Below, piece after piece: positions 44,498 to 55,010 of a stretch of 64,000 bases of DNA. Position 1 is the stretch's first letter; each line of letters starts with the position of its first letter. The notes under the pieces are model-generated. The model was given only the letters and a program-made list of their open reading frames with translations, was not told the DNA's origin and made no database searches. The translations under genes and the position numbers were made by a program. The DNA comes from Opisthocomus hoazin (taxonomy: Eukaryota; Chordata; Aves; Opisthocomiformes; Opisthocomidae), in contig NC_134439.1 in assembly GCF_030867145.1 (NCBI RefSeq), positions 7,787,379 to 7,851,378 on the forward strand, read 5' to 3'.

Positions 44498-45629
44498 TGG
44501 TTTGGTTTGGCCTGGATAAATGCCAGGTGCCCACCAAAACCGCTCTATCACTCCCCCTCCTCAGCTGGACAGGGCAGAGGAAATATGATGAAAGGCTTGA
44601 GGGTCAAGATAAGGACAGGGAGAGATCACTCACCAATTGCAATCATAGACAAAACAGACTGAACTAGGGGAGAAAAAGGAGTTTAACTCATCACCAATCA
44701 AATCAGAGGAGGATGGTGAAAAATAAAACCAGATCTTAAAACACCTTCCCCCCCACCCCTCCCTTCTTCCTGGGCTCAGCTTCACTCCCGTTTCTCTACC
44801 TCCTCCCCCCGAGCGGCACAGGGGGATGGGGAATGGGGGTTATGGTCAGTTCATCACACGTTGTCTCTGCCACTCCTTCCTCCTCAGGGGTAGACTCTTT
44901 CCCTGCTCCAGCGTGAGGTCCCTCTCATGGGAGACAGTTCTCCACAAACTTCTCCAGCGTGAGTCCTTCCCACGGGCTGAAGCTCTTCACAAATTGCCCC
45001 AGCATGGGTCCTTCCCACGGGGTGCAGTCCTTCAAGAACAGGCTGCTCCAGCGTGGGTCCCCAGGTGGTCACCAGCCCTGCCAGCAAACCTGCTCCAGTG
45101 TGGGCTTCTCTCTTCACGGGTCCACATGTCCTGGCAGGAGCCTGCTCCAGTACGGGCTCCCTGCGGGGTCACAGCTTCCTTCAGGCATCCAACTGCTCCG
45201 GCGTGGGGTGCCTTCCACAGGCTACAGGTGGATATCTGCTCCACCGTGGACCTCCACGGAATGCAGGGATACAACCTGCCTCACCATGGTCTTCATCACG
45301 AGTTGCAAGGGAAGGGTCTCTGCTCCGGAGGCTCGAGCACCTCCTCCCCCCTCCTCCTTCACTGACCTTGGTATCTGCAGAGTTGTTTCTTGCACATCGT
45401 CTCACTCCTCTCTTTCAACTGCTGTCTCACTGCAGTTTTTTTCTTCTCCTTCTTTAACATGTTATCACAGAGGTGCCACCACCATTGCTGATTGGCTTGG
45501 CCTTGGCTAGTGGCGGGTCCATCTTAGAGCCGGCTGGCACTGGCTTTGTCAGACATGGGGGAAGCTTCTCACAGAAGCCACCCCTATAGCCTCCCCGCTA
45601 CCAAAACCTTGCCACGCAAACCCATAACA
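44498..45629 (-). mobile_element. ERVL-type solo LTR with 5-bp target duplication
   Basis: This 1,132-bp LTR begins TGGTTTGGTTTGG and ends CCCATAACA on the + strand. It is flanked by CTGAC on both sides (44,493-44,497 and 45,630-45,634). Inside is a run of about 50-bp imperfect repeats (CTCCAGCGTGGGTCCTTC-like, about 44,900-45,340). Five-base duplications and this architecture fit avian ERVL LTRs. No internal viral region is present. Confidence 0.82.
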
Positions 45630-45670
45630 CTGACATCCTTGAAGTGAGTCAGCAAGGTGAGAGCTGTTCA

Positions 45671-46566
45671 TCAACACTTCTCCTGACACTGCAGCGTCCA
45701 GAGCTCCTTCGATAAATCAACCTCTTGCCAGTGGTCTCCCTCAGTCAACGGAACCATGGCAGCTTCTGGAGGATGCTACATGAAGAGATGTCATTTGGAT
45801 CATTTCCACTGGCTAAGCTGGTAAGTGAAGCCTGCCCAAGACTCCTAGCATAGACTTCCAATGTCTTGCATGTTTCAGGAGAGCCAGATTAAGGGTAGTT
45901 TCTCTGCTCTTGTGCCACATGAGATTTCTGGTATGTAAATTCCCAAGGAGGAAGAAAGGAGGCAAAGAGATCCTTCAGATGATGGTTCAGCTGCATCTGT
46001 CTTAGATACCCACCTGAGGATGAGATCGGTTGTGCCTTAGAGAGCTGACCAAGAATCCTCCTTTGTCTGCAGGCAAGGCAGAGATGAAACCCCTCAGCTC
46101 AGCTGACTTCTCAGCAGAGCTACCTTGGATGCGATTCAGCTAAGAGAATTTTGCCTTCACTCGCTGAGGCAGGGGTATTTCTGCCCAAGCTGAGATGTGC
46201 AACATCCATCAAAACTACTTGCTAGACTCCTGCCTTAGTCCTCAGAGACAACCTGGCACTTCTAGAGCGCTCTTAGCCCTGTATATTAGGCAAGATGAGA
46301 CAAGTCTCTCTGCCAAGGGACTTCTCTTTGCCCAAAGAAGGGTGGCAAGCTGAAGAGCTAAGATCAGAGTACTTCATCCTACATCTTTCAGCTTGGTCAG
46401 CAGAATTCTTTCCATTGACTCTGACACGGCAAAATTACAAAGAGGTGAGTCTTTCCCCTAGGAGCTACACTGAGCAGCAGACATTAGTAGAGTTCAAGCT
46501 TCCTGTGCTGAGACTTGGAAGAAAGCGAATATACAACATCACGAGTCCCTGAGTAATGACTGTCAT
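45671..46566 (-). pseudogene. Decayed paralog of the unknown minus-strand gene (18,040-18,948)
   Basis: The signal-peptide exon start is kept (46,566 leftward, MTVITQGLVMLYIRFLPSLS). The frame then stops early and its splice donor is lost. The 53-nt exon c (46,014-46,066) keeps its length, the acceptor TTGCCTGCAG and a donor (CAG|GTGGGT). The acidic frame (45,671-45,765) keeps HWQEVDL and CQEKC before the stop. Function is unknown. Confidence 0.3.
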
Positions 46567-46819
46567 GCTAGCCTGCTGCCCTGTGCTGCTGTCGTCTCAG
46601 GTGGAAACTGTGGGAAAAGAAGAGAAGATTGGTGAGGAATAAAGTAAACACACTCAAGTGACTTGCAGCTGGGGCACAGAAAAACACATGTGTTGTACTA
46701 ATTTCTGTTTAGCCTTATGTGTGGGACAAGTAGAACACCTGTGTTTAGATAACATAGGCCTGTGACGACATAGAGGCACCCTACTGAACATGCGGTGAAT
46801 TCTTGCCCTGCTGTGGGAA

Positions 46820-47066
46820 AGGTCAAAGCACAGTAGTAAACTACTCCTGCATGAATCCTCGATAAACAGGCAAAACCAGCAGGTTCATTCATCATCTAGC
46901 ATGGATCAATCTCTGTGGTGCCTGTGTGCTTGGCTGTGTGCCTCCGCCCGAGTGGTGCTTCAGGGATACCGAAGGTAGAGGGTCCAAAAGGTTGGCATGG
47001 TAATGAAAATAAATTTTCTCCTTGCATTTCATTTGTAGTTTTGTGGTAGTTCCTGTGTCCTGCCTG
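46820..47066 (-). pseudogene. Possible V-segment relic
   Basis: Minus-strand pieces read LQMKCKEKIYFHY and, about 64 codons further in a shifted frame, AGVVYYCALTF. The Cys-to-Cys distance and the YYCA motif fit a V domain. The heptamer candidate CACAGCA follows, but no nonamer is convincing. The frame is interrupted and no canonical Trp is seen. Confidence 0.25.
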
Positions 47067-48235
47067 TGCAGGACCCCTGTGATCAACTATAGAGGTGGGA
47101 AAATCTCTTTCGGTGCCACATTGTCATGACAGGTTTCTGTTCCCTCAGTCTCACTTGCTGAGATGGCAACTCAATATTTCCTGCCTTGAAGAGTGCAGCT
47201 ATGCTTCCCTTCCTCTGCAACAGCCTTTCATGTAGCCGGACATCTTCAGTCTGCCATCCAGTTTCCTACATGGGATCTTCAGCTCACGGGATCAATTACA
47301 TTCACCATGTTCTAAAGGAGATGCCTGCACTTGATCCGATAAATTATTTGGCATGTTCATTTGATGGTTTAGGCCTGACCTTCAGGGTCCAAACATGCTT
47401 CTGAAGCAAAGGATGTCCCTGGCAATTTTAACTTAGGGTCGATGTTGTTTTTCTGTGCTCTGCACCAACTACTTTTTCAGGGATGACCGCTTTGTTTCAC
47501 TACTAGCAGCATCTGAAGGACCAGCACAGGTATGCAAGCTCTCACAGAAACTTTCCTGTCTTTGCAGATAAACATCAACACTTAAGGGCACGCTGCGGAC
47601 AAGTGTGGAAGAATTCATGCTTCTTGGCTTCCCAGGTATGAGGCATTCCCAGGTCTCCTTTGTGGTGGGATTTGCAGTGACGTACTCCCTGACATCAGTA
47701 CGCAGTGCATCCGTCATACCCCTCATGTGGATGAACAGCAATGTACTTTTTCCCATGTAATATCCTCTTTCCTGAGTTCTGATACATTATGGATGTTGTT
47801 CCAAACAACTCCAATGACAGGAGTCATGCTGGGGATGAGCCAGATCATCTCCCTCAGTGTCTGCATCCTTCAGCTGTTCTTTCTTCTCTCCCTAGGCTCC
47901 AATGAGTGTTTTCTCCTCTTTGTCGTGGCCTGTGACCATTACTTGACCATACGCTACCACTTGACATACAGCTCCCTCATGAACAGGGTCCTCTTTGCTC
48001 GGCTGATGCTCAGCTTCTGGCTGGGAGGCTTTTTGGCCATCTCACTGCTGGCCATTCTGAGAACCAGCCTGACATTCTGTGGGCCAGATATCATTAATCC
48101 TTTTCTCTACAATATAGATTCCTGTAGGCAGTGTCTGAAGGTACATTTGCATTTTTAATTAAAAATATGCATATTGCTATGCTTCATGTTAGATGTGTCA
48201 GGGCATTTCCACATCTAAAAACACCCATCAGTTTT
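47057..48235 (+). repeat. Paralogous block A, copy 3
   Basis: Near-identical to 1-1,127 at an offset of 47,056, with a few substitutions, plus about 70 bp (48,174-48,243) not present in copy 1. Confidence 0.85.
47599..48158 (+). pseudogene. Olfactory receptor pseudogene, 5' half (unit 3)
   Basis: Same relic as at 543. Here the frame from 47,727 stays open for 143 codons through TM3, intracellular loop 2 (VACDHYLTIRYHLTYSSLMN), TM4 (GGFLAISLLAI) and the LTFCGPDIINPF loop. It has Tyr where unit 1 has a stop. The N-terminal EEFMLLGFPG is in another frame and TM5-TM7 are missing, so it is dead. Confidence 0.8.
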
Positions 48236-49864
48236 TAACAGTCCATCGTTCTACCCATTTTGGGCTTTGTTGTGGAAACACTTTGATGTAATTGGCCAAG
48301 TCCCCAAACTGCAGAGCTGTGAAAGGCTGGCTGAGGAGCAAGGCTCTCTTTCCATTCTCTGCGAGGACATTACCACTTCCAAAGGCCACTTTCTTTCCCC
48401 CTTGTTATAATTTTCATTTCAGAGGAGATGAATCACATTCTCAAAGCTCTTCTTTCTGCAAACTGACACTGAAGTGAGTCCATGTGAGCACTTCATAAAG
48501 AAGAGACATCAACATGGCAGATACAGCTTCATGAACAGAGTGGGATTGATTTCACCTGAGGGTAGAGCTCTCCAGGTGAGATGACTGAGTCCAGACTGAA
48601 TGTCTCCTCCTCCCTTCTGGAAGCAGTGGTGCTTCTGGAGGCAATTCTCCTGTGTCCACCCATGCTGGGTATTTGGCTCTTAGACCTGAAACCAGACACC
48701 CAGGCACCAGTGCCCAAGGACAGGCTGATGCCCATCGTTGTCAGCTGTGCTCTTTTTCTCAGTGCCATTTGGGAAAATCCCGGGGACAGCCCTCAGAGGC
48801 TGGAAAAGAGCCTGAGGCTGGATCCTTTCTCAGGTAGCCATCACTGCTTGTCATCCCTTGCTTTTGGGGGGAACTTGTGTCTGTGGAGTGTTGAAGCCCT
48901 CTGCAGCTATGGAGAGCAACCAAAAGCAGGACCTGAAATGTCCAAGGAACCCTAGACACAGCACAGTGCAGGACACTGAGGGCTGCCATCAGTTCCCCAT
49001 CAACACTGCCTAGAGCCCTCTGAGATAAATAGGGGCATGCAAAGCCTCCAACAGGGCTGGTAGAGCAGACCTACATCATTTGGGAGAGGCAGGCCATCCT
49101 GGAAGAGCAATAGGACAGCAAGCAATTACCCTAAGCTCTCTGAGGTGAAATGGATGATGCTTCCTGAGCAACAGAGTCAAATTCCCAGGGTGGGATCCAG
49201 CTGGAAAGCCAGCACCCTCCAGCTGAGCTTCCACATGCAGTGCTGGGGTGGGATTGCCTGAGAATGGCTCCCCAGAACCATTCCTGTTGCCTGTGGGAAG
49301 AATGGAGATCATGGAGATGTGGTTACCTGCTGTTGGACAGACAAACCAGAACAGCATGGAGTCAGGGACATAGAGGTTGCTCACAGCTGAGCACTGGTGA
49401 TTTCCCTGAGAAGGAGAAGAGACATGAAAAAGCTTGTGACCACTCTCCAGCAGTGGATGAGTATGGGAAGGACTTGAGCGGGGAATCTTGTCCAGCATCT
49501 GGCTCATGGGTCTTTTTTACTTGCTGACGCGAAGGTGCAGGGCAAGGAAGGGCGCTTCCCTCCTTGGGCTAGTATGGCCACATGGCAAATCCATAGGAGC
49601 AGTTGTGCCTCCTACCAAAAGCTTCATGCTCCAGCTGTGGCCACCAGTGGAGGCACAGGGAAAGGGAATAAGAAGACAAGCTGATAGGTTGCTTGGCCTC
49701 AGTATTCTCTCCAGTGTACCACCTGTTTTAAACAGAGGGCATTTACAAGCCTTTTTTGGTGTAGCCTCCAATGGGTCTGCCCCAAGGCAGCTGTCTGGGA
49801 CTCTTTTCATCATCAAAGACCCTGGATCTAGATGCAGCTGTAAAAGTCACACTGGCATGTGTTT
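48236..49864. repeat. Block A continuation, unit 3
   Basis: The parts at 48,236-48,738 and 49,165-49,620 match unit 1. The part at 48,739-49,164 is present only here because the CR1 in unit 1 is associated with a loss. No gene was recognised. Confidence 0.55.
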
Positions 49865-49996
49865 CACAGCAGCACAGGCTGGGGAGGCAAAGGCCCAGCC
49901 CCACCACAGCCTCCAGCTGCCACTGCTGAGCAGGCTGAGCTCAGAGTTACATGCAAGCAGTGGCAGGGAGGGAACTCCTCCTTGGAGCACCCACCA

Positions 49997-50035
49997 CGTT
50001 CCTGTGCATTGCTGCAAGCTGTGGGCACCAGTGTG
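49997..50035 (-). promoter_or_regulatory. 23-bp-spacer recombination signal sequence of the V pseudogene
   Basis: Minus strand: heptamer CACACTG (50,029-50,035; one mismatch to CACAGTG), exactly 23 bases, then nonamer ACAGGAACG (49,997-50,005; 6/9 to ACAAAAACC). It abuts the V reading frame four codons after the second cysteine codon and its CAL. Confidence 0.7.
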
Positions 50036-50305
50036 GGCTGAAGTGCACAGAAAAGGGAAGCACTGTCCTGGAGATCGACATCCTGCACATGTAGAAGCAC
50101 CTGGGAGTCCCCTGCAGACAGCACAGAGCTGAATGTCCCTGAATCCACCTGAGCTCTGTACTTCCTCACCCACAGCAGCACCTGGGTCTGAAGATGTTGG
50201 GACTGGCATAGCTGGTAGAGAGATTGCAGGGCAGAGGTGCACAGTGTCCCACCTGGATGCACATTTCTGCTGGGAACTGGAGCACAGAGTCCTTTCGGGC
50301 ATGAC
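50036..50305 (-). pseudogene. TCR-type V segment pseudogene (unit 3)
   Basis: The exon begins after acceptor TTTCTGGCTTTACAG with split Gly. FR1 is VLQFPAEMCIQVGHCAPLPC in one frame. From CDR1 the V reading continues in another frame: VLLWVRKYRAQVDSG (FR2 Trp), FSSVLSAGDSQVLLHVQDVD, then LQDSASLFCAL with the second Cys. The shift coincides with about 5 extra bases near CDR1 relative to the 27.3 kb copy. It cannot encode a V domain as it stands, but splice acceptor and recombination signal are preserved. It belongs to a different V lineage from the 30.4 kb gene. Confidence 0.75.
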
Positions 50306-51549
50306 CTGTAAAGCCAGAAAGGGCTTTCCGCTTTGCTTGCCTGTGTACCTGTCCATCTATCACTTCACCAGCTTGCTCACTGTCCCCACTTTCCATCTCA
50401 CTTTTTCAAGCCTCTGAAATGCTGAGCTGTTTCTCCCTGCACGCTTCTTTCTGCAGGATCTTGCCTCTCCTCACCCCCAGATCATCCTGCTTTTCAGCAA
50501 TACTCACTGGTCTTTCAGTCCACTCCTCTCCATATCTGCCTCTGAGCTATGCCGACTGCTGTTCTCTCCTTCAGCAGCAGAAGACATGAGCTGTTCCTCT
50601 CCCATCTCTGACCATATCTTCTTGCTAGAACAATTCCTCCATATGACACATCACAAATTCTGCCGTTGCCCTGTCCTTGTAGGGAATTTCAGCTCTTCTT
50701 GCACAGAGTTAGCCTTCTCTATTTGTCCTCCAAGGTTTATGACCATCCCTAAAGGCATTGGTAGCATTTTATCCAATACATCTCAGAGAGAAGCTCCTAT
50801 ATGCCACATTGCTCTGTTCCCTAGCACCATTCTCTCTTTCAGGCTTCATTTATATCAGCAGCACATTCAGGAGTGCTCAATGCCTACAAATTTAAGTTGA
50901 GGTCTTATTCCTGTTTTGATGGCCATTACTCCTGAAGTCTCCCAGAGTATTTGCTGTACCCATCTGCAGTCCTTGCTCTCCCTACAGGAATACTCTGGGA
51001 CAGAATTTGAAACTGATGCGTGCAGAGAGATGATGAAAGTCAGGTGCGTGATGGATGGACCCACAGAGGTAGCGTAGCAATAGGGAGACAAAGAATAAAA
51101 AACCTGTCCAGCCTGGTGTTCCATTTCCCACATAATCCTGCAGAAGCAGTCAGGAAAAAACAGACATCATGAAGAGAAGGATTTCCACAGGATGGAAATA
51201 CGTGACTTGATGGAAGGGTCAGTTAATAGTTGGTGGAGAGATGAATGCATGAATGATAGGTGGAAGGGTGGAGTAACTGAACAAACAAAAGGGGCACAAG
51301 GAAAGCAAAGAAGTAGCAAGAGGGAAGGAACGACGTCATGAGCAATGCAGAAAGACACAGCTGAAAGTAAGGAAATTGGAATAGCTGGAGAAAGAACAGA
51401 ACAATGAGTTTTCCCAGGGAAGGCGGGATGGGAGCTGAGGGAGGGATGGATTGGAGGACTGATCGGGGACAGAGGTCCGTGAAGAAGCCAGAGCGGACGG
51501 CAGCCTCGAGGGACCTGCGGGGGCCACCCCAGGCTCAGCCCCGGCCCCA
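50306..51549. repeat. V intron and upstream region, unit 3 (chimeric)
   Basis: The left part (to about 50,998) matches 27,375-28,080. The right part (about 51,000-51,060) matches 30,930-30,990 in the intron of the intact V gene. The join suggests deletion or recombination between two neighbouring V genes. Confidence 0.55.
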
Positions 51550-51591
51550 CGCAGCCCCCGGCCCCCGCCCACCGCCGCCAGCCCCGCGCAC

Positions 51592-51643
51592 CCAGCAGCA
51601 CCGCGGCCAGCCCCGCCAGCCCCGCGCCCCGGCACCGCCGCCT
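51592..51643 (-). pseudogene. V leader exon lacking its ATG (unit 3)
   Basis: Same 52-nt exon as 31,913-31,964, encoding RRCRGAGLAGLAAVLL with donor CTGG|GTGCGC. The start codon is AGG instead of ATG (51,641-51,643). The surrounding GC-rich block (51,550-51,800) is otherwise nearly identical to unit 2. Confidence 0.7.
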
Positions 51644-52489
51644 CCCGCCGCTCCGCCGCCCGCGCCTCGCTGCCCCCCGCCAGCCCCGGCTCTCTGCTCC
51701 GCCCGCGCCGCCTCCTCTCCGCCGCCTCCTCCCCTCGCCGCCGCCGCCAGCTCCGCCCCGGGGCTCAGCCCGGCGCCGGCGCCGCTCGGGCTCTCGCCCG
51801 GCCTCGCAGTGCTCGCTGGCTCTGCCCGGCCACGACTTGGTCTCCTGGGAAATGGACTCTCGCCGTCCGCCAGCGAGAATCAGCCTGCACAGAGCCAGCT
51901 GCAGTTGGGACAGCGGCAGGGCCTTGACCCAGGAGCTGGACCGGCTTCCCCGAGCTGTGCCTGAGCTCAGGGGCTGGAAGCAGCAGCCTCTGATTCCCGC
52001 AGATGGGCGGCAGAGACCGGCCGGAGCGGAGCTGCCCACAGCGACACCGGGTGTGCGGGAGGGCGGGCAGAGGCTGTCCCCGGCACGGGCCCCTCGGGGG
52101 GCCCGGCAGGAGCCGAAGGGGAGGGGGAAAATGCTGTCATCCATCAGTATAAAAGGAAATGTAAGATTTGAGGTGAAGTCTCCAGGGCATGCAACGCAGG
52201 TGTCGACTGTCGCGCAAAAATGCAGGAGGAACCAAGTGCTGCAGGGCAGTTGCCAGGGCAAGGAGGGTGAGCAGGGCAGGAGGCTGTGGGAGCAGAGGAG
52301 GTGGAACAAGTAAAGGGGGAGAAGCTGAGTCTAGAAGGGGAGAAATGAGTGCTGCTGGGAGAGATGTGGTTTGAGTGAGAAACAGCACCTTTCCGCAGCC
52401 AAATGGATCCTTCCTCCCTCTCAAACACAACAACAAAGCCAGCCCTTCTGTGCAGCACTTTCTCTGGCAGCTTCTCTCCCCAGCTGCCA
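51644..52489. promoter_or_regulatory. V upstream region, unit 3, then unassigned sequence
   Basis: 51,644-51,800 is the GC-rich block. 51,795-51,990 is the V upstream block, diverged from the 5.1 and 32.1 kb copies but related to 53,540-53,740. 52,000-52,489 contains nothing I recognise. Confidence 0.4.
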
Positions 52490-53260
52490 TCATGATTTAC
52501 AAGTCCATGATCCTCCCTCCTCTTGCTCAGTCCACAGGTGTCTCATGTAGAGGGAAAAGACTTGCTGACTCTGGCCCAGACCCCTCCCACAAGACAAGCT
52601 GGTGAGGCCAGCTTTCATCTCCTGATTCCTCAGGGTGAGCATGAGGGCATTCAACAGGGGCATCTTTGTGGTGCAGAAGTCAGCAGCCATGCTGTGCACA
52701 GGGTGCTGGGACCCTGTCCTCAGGTACTTGAGACCACAACCTTGTAATACCTGGCCTCTACATTGAGGTGGGCAGTGCAGATGCAGAAGCTATGACATTT
52801 GCCTAAGGCAGAGCAGATCCTCAGAGCAGGTGAGATGATGCACACCCGAGAGGTGAGGATGGAGGTGAAATGGGTCATAGTGATGAACCCCATGTCAAGG
52901 AAGACCAGTATCCTTTCCTTGAGGTTGGTGCCCTCACCAACTGCCCTTAGCACAGTTTGGATGTCATGGGAGGTGGATGGTGCCAAAGCTAATGTCCATT
53001 CAGAAATACATGAGGAAAGGAGCAGGGATCCACACAAGGAATCTGTGGAAGGAGGGATGGGGCTGCCATTCAGTGTTTAGTACCTCAGGTCTGGGATCAT
53101 GGCCAGGGTGGGGAAGTGTCCAGAGCTTCTCAGAGCAGAGTTTTCCAGACAACCTGGTGCACCTCCATGAACACCAAGGCCAGAGCTTGTCTAGCCTTGT
53201 GCCCCAGGCAGGGGCAGAGGCATCAGGTCCCTCCATTGGATAGCCCCTTGCACTCCACAA
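52490..53260 (-). pseudogene. Olfactory receptor pseudogene, inverted (unit 3 only)
   Basis: Read on the minus strand: a TM4/loop segment (FLVWIPAPFLMYF); TM5 to TM6 (FLDMGFITMTHF, then IISPALRICSALGKCHSFC and CTAHL, compare the OR pattern SAEGRxKAFSTCxSHL); and TM7 (MPLLNALMLTLRNQEMKAGL, compare PMLNPxIYTLRNxEVKxAL). Frames shift between these parts and no start is seen. It is a different subfamily and orientation from the other OR relics. Confidence 0.6.
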
Positions 53261-53433
53261 CAGCTGCAGGAGTGTTCAAGGTTGTGCGTGGGAAGGCGGT
53301 AACTCAAATCTCTGTGACAATAGGTACCTGGCATTGCAGAGGGCTTAGCTGTGCAGAGCAACCCAGACACCATCCCCAGACTAATTAGGTCTCCCCTTGA
53401 CCACCAAAGAAACCCAGAGCCAGCCCCATGAAC

Positions 53434-53740
53434 CCAGAAGCATGAAAGACAACCCCGCCAACCGTGCACCCTAGCAAAGTCACATCCCACAGCTCTGCCT
53501 CGTCCACTCAGGGTGTCACCTGAGCTAAGAGTGCGTAGAAGCTCTGCACAGGCAAAAGCTTGTCTCCTGAGAATCCAACTCTCTGTGTTCTCCAGGAAGG
53601 ACTCGCCAGCAAGAATAAGCCTGCACAAAGCCAGCTGCAGCCTGGAGCTGGACCAGCTTCGCAGAGCTGTCTCTGAGCTCAGGGGCTGACACAGCAGCCA
53701 CTGATTCCCTGCAGGTGGCAGTGAGGAGCCTGAGAGCCTT
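53434..53740 (-). pseudogene. Fourth V leader/promoter relic
   Basis: The stretch 53,434-53,485 resembles the V leader exon (minus strand GGTTGGCGGGGTTGTC and CTTCTGG|GTTCATGG at the donor position). It is much decayed with no usable start. 53,540-53,740 resembles the V upstream block (AGCCTGCACAAAGCCAGCTG). Confidence 0.4.
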
Positions 53741-53854
53741 CAGCTGCCTCCGTGTGGTCCCAGCACAATGCCTAAAAGTTGTGTTGTGGTAAATGGGGTG
53801 TGAGGACAAATGCGCCCATGCGTGTGCAGGGGTCAGGGAGGGCAAGGGAGAGGG
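53741..53854. other. Short unassigned spacer
   Basis: Nothing recognised between the V-leader relic and the CR1 fragment. Confidence 0.4.
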
Positions 53855-55010
53855 GGAATAACAGGATCATAATGTAGGTGAGAAGGGACCTCCAGAGGTC
53901 ATCTAGACCATCACTCTGCTTAGAACAGATCCCATTAGATCATGTTGCTCAAGGTCACATTGAGTCCCTTCCTGAGCACCTTCCAGGATGGACATTGCAC
54001 AGCCTTGCTGGGAAACGCATTCCTTTTCTTCTTATTTCTTCTAGCCTATTGCTTAATCAGATTTCGTCATGTTCTGCCTCCTGGGCACTTCCAGAGACTA
54101 CGTCCACCTTCTCTGTCTCCTCTAAAAAAGGAGTTGTAGAAAGCAAGGTTTACTCTGAGACATCTACTCATGAAGAAGGGCAGGTCGACTTCTCTCAGCC
54201 TCTCCTCGCATGTCATGTTTGTCAGCCTCATAATCGACTTGGTGTCCTTTCTTGGACTCCTTTCAGTATGTTGATATCCTTCTTGGACCAGGAAGCCCCA
54301 GTGTGGATGCAGTAGTCCAGATGAAGTCTCAGAAGGGGCAGAAGGTCAGGGTCACTTTCCCAGGCCTGCTGGCAACACTTTCGTTAACACAGCTCAGGAT
54401 ACCGCATGTCCTGTTTGCTGCAAAGGCACACTGCTCTCTCGTGTTCAGCTGGGGGTCTCCTAAAACCACTCGTACTATTCTGTGGATCTGTCTCCTAGGC
54501 AGTGAGTACCCAGGCCACACGACTGCATGGGCTGCTTCCTCCATCAGATGCAAAATCTCTCCCTTACTGTTTTTGATCCTCTTGAGATTCCAGTCAGCCC
54601 ATTTCTCCAGCCTTTTTTGGTCGTCTCAGCAGGAGCCATGTCTGACAGTTGCAGCCCATTCCCCTCACTGGGTGTTATTGACCAACTTGCTGGGAGTTTC
54701 TCACTGCCCACTACTCATGGCATTCATGAAAATATTAAACAATATTGTTCAACTGCAGATCCCTACTACTGGACCCTACCAAGAACTGTCAGCCACCCAG
54801 GCTTTGCAACAAGATCACAACGCTATGAGCCTGGTAGTCCAGCCATTTTCCGCCCTTCTTTATCACTGAATACATTTGTCATTAATTTGGCCATAAAGGA
54901 AGTACGAGAGAGGCTGTCCAAGGTCTTGCTACATTCTAGGTACAAACCTGCTCTGCTGTTGACTTCCCCACAGTGCCTGTTACCTCCTGAGAAAATCATG
55001 AGATGTGTTC
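53855..55010 (-). mobile_element. CR1 LINE fragment, longer copy (unit 3)
   Basis: A reversed old CR1 3' part is visible (GACCTCCAGAGGTCATCTAGA; GATCATGTTGCTCAAGG). It continues through the region present as a shortened piece at 5,263-5,570 and 32,269-32,575. About 500 bp in its middle are absent from those two copies. Confidence 0.65.

Noticed and set aside
51167-52309. 380-codon minus-strand ORF
   Set aside because: It spans the GC-rich duplicated block and unrelated flanks. Its middle overlaps the V leader, and the remainder has no homology I can see.
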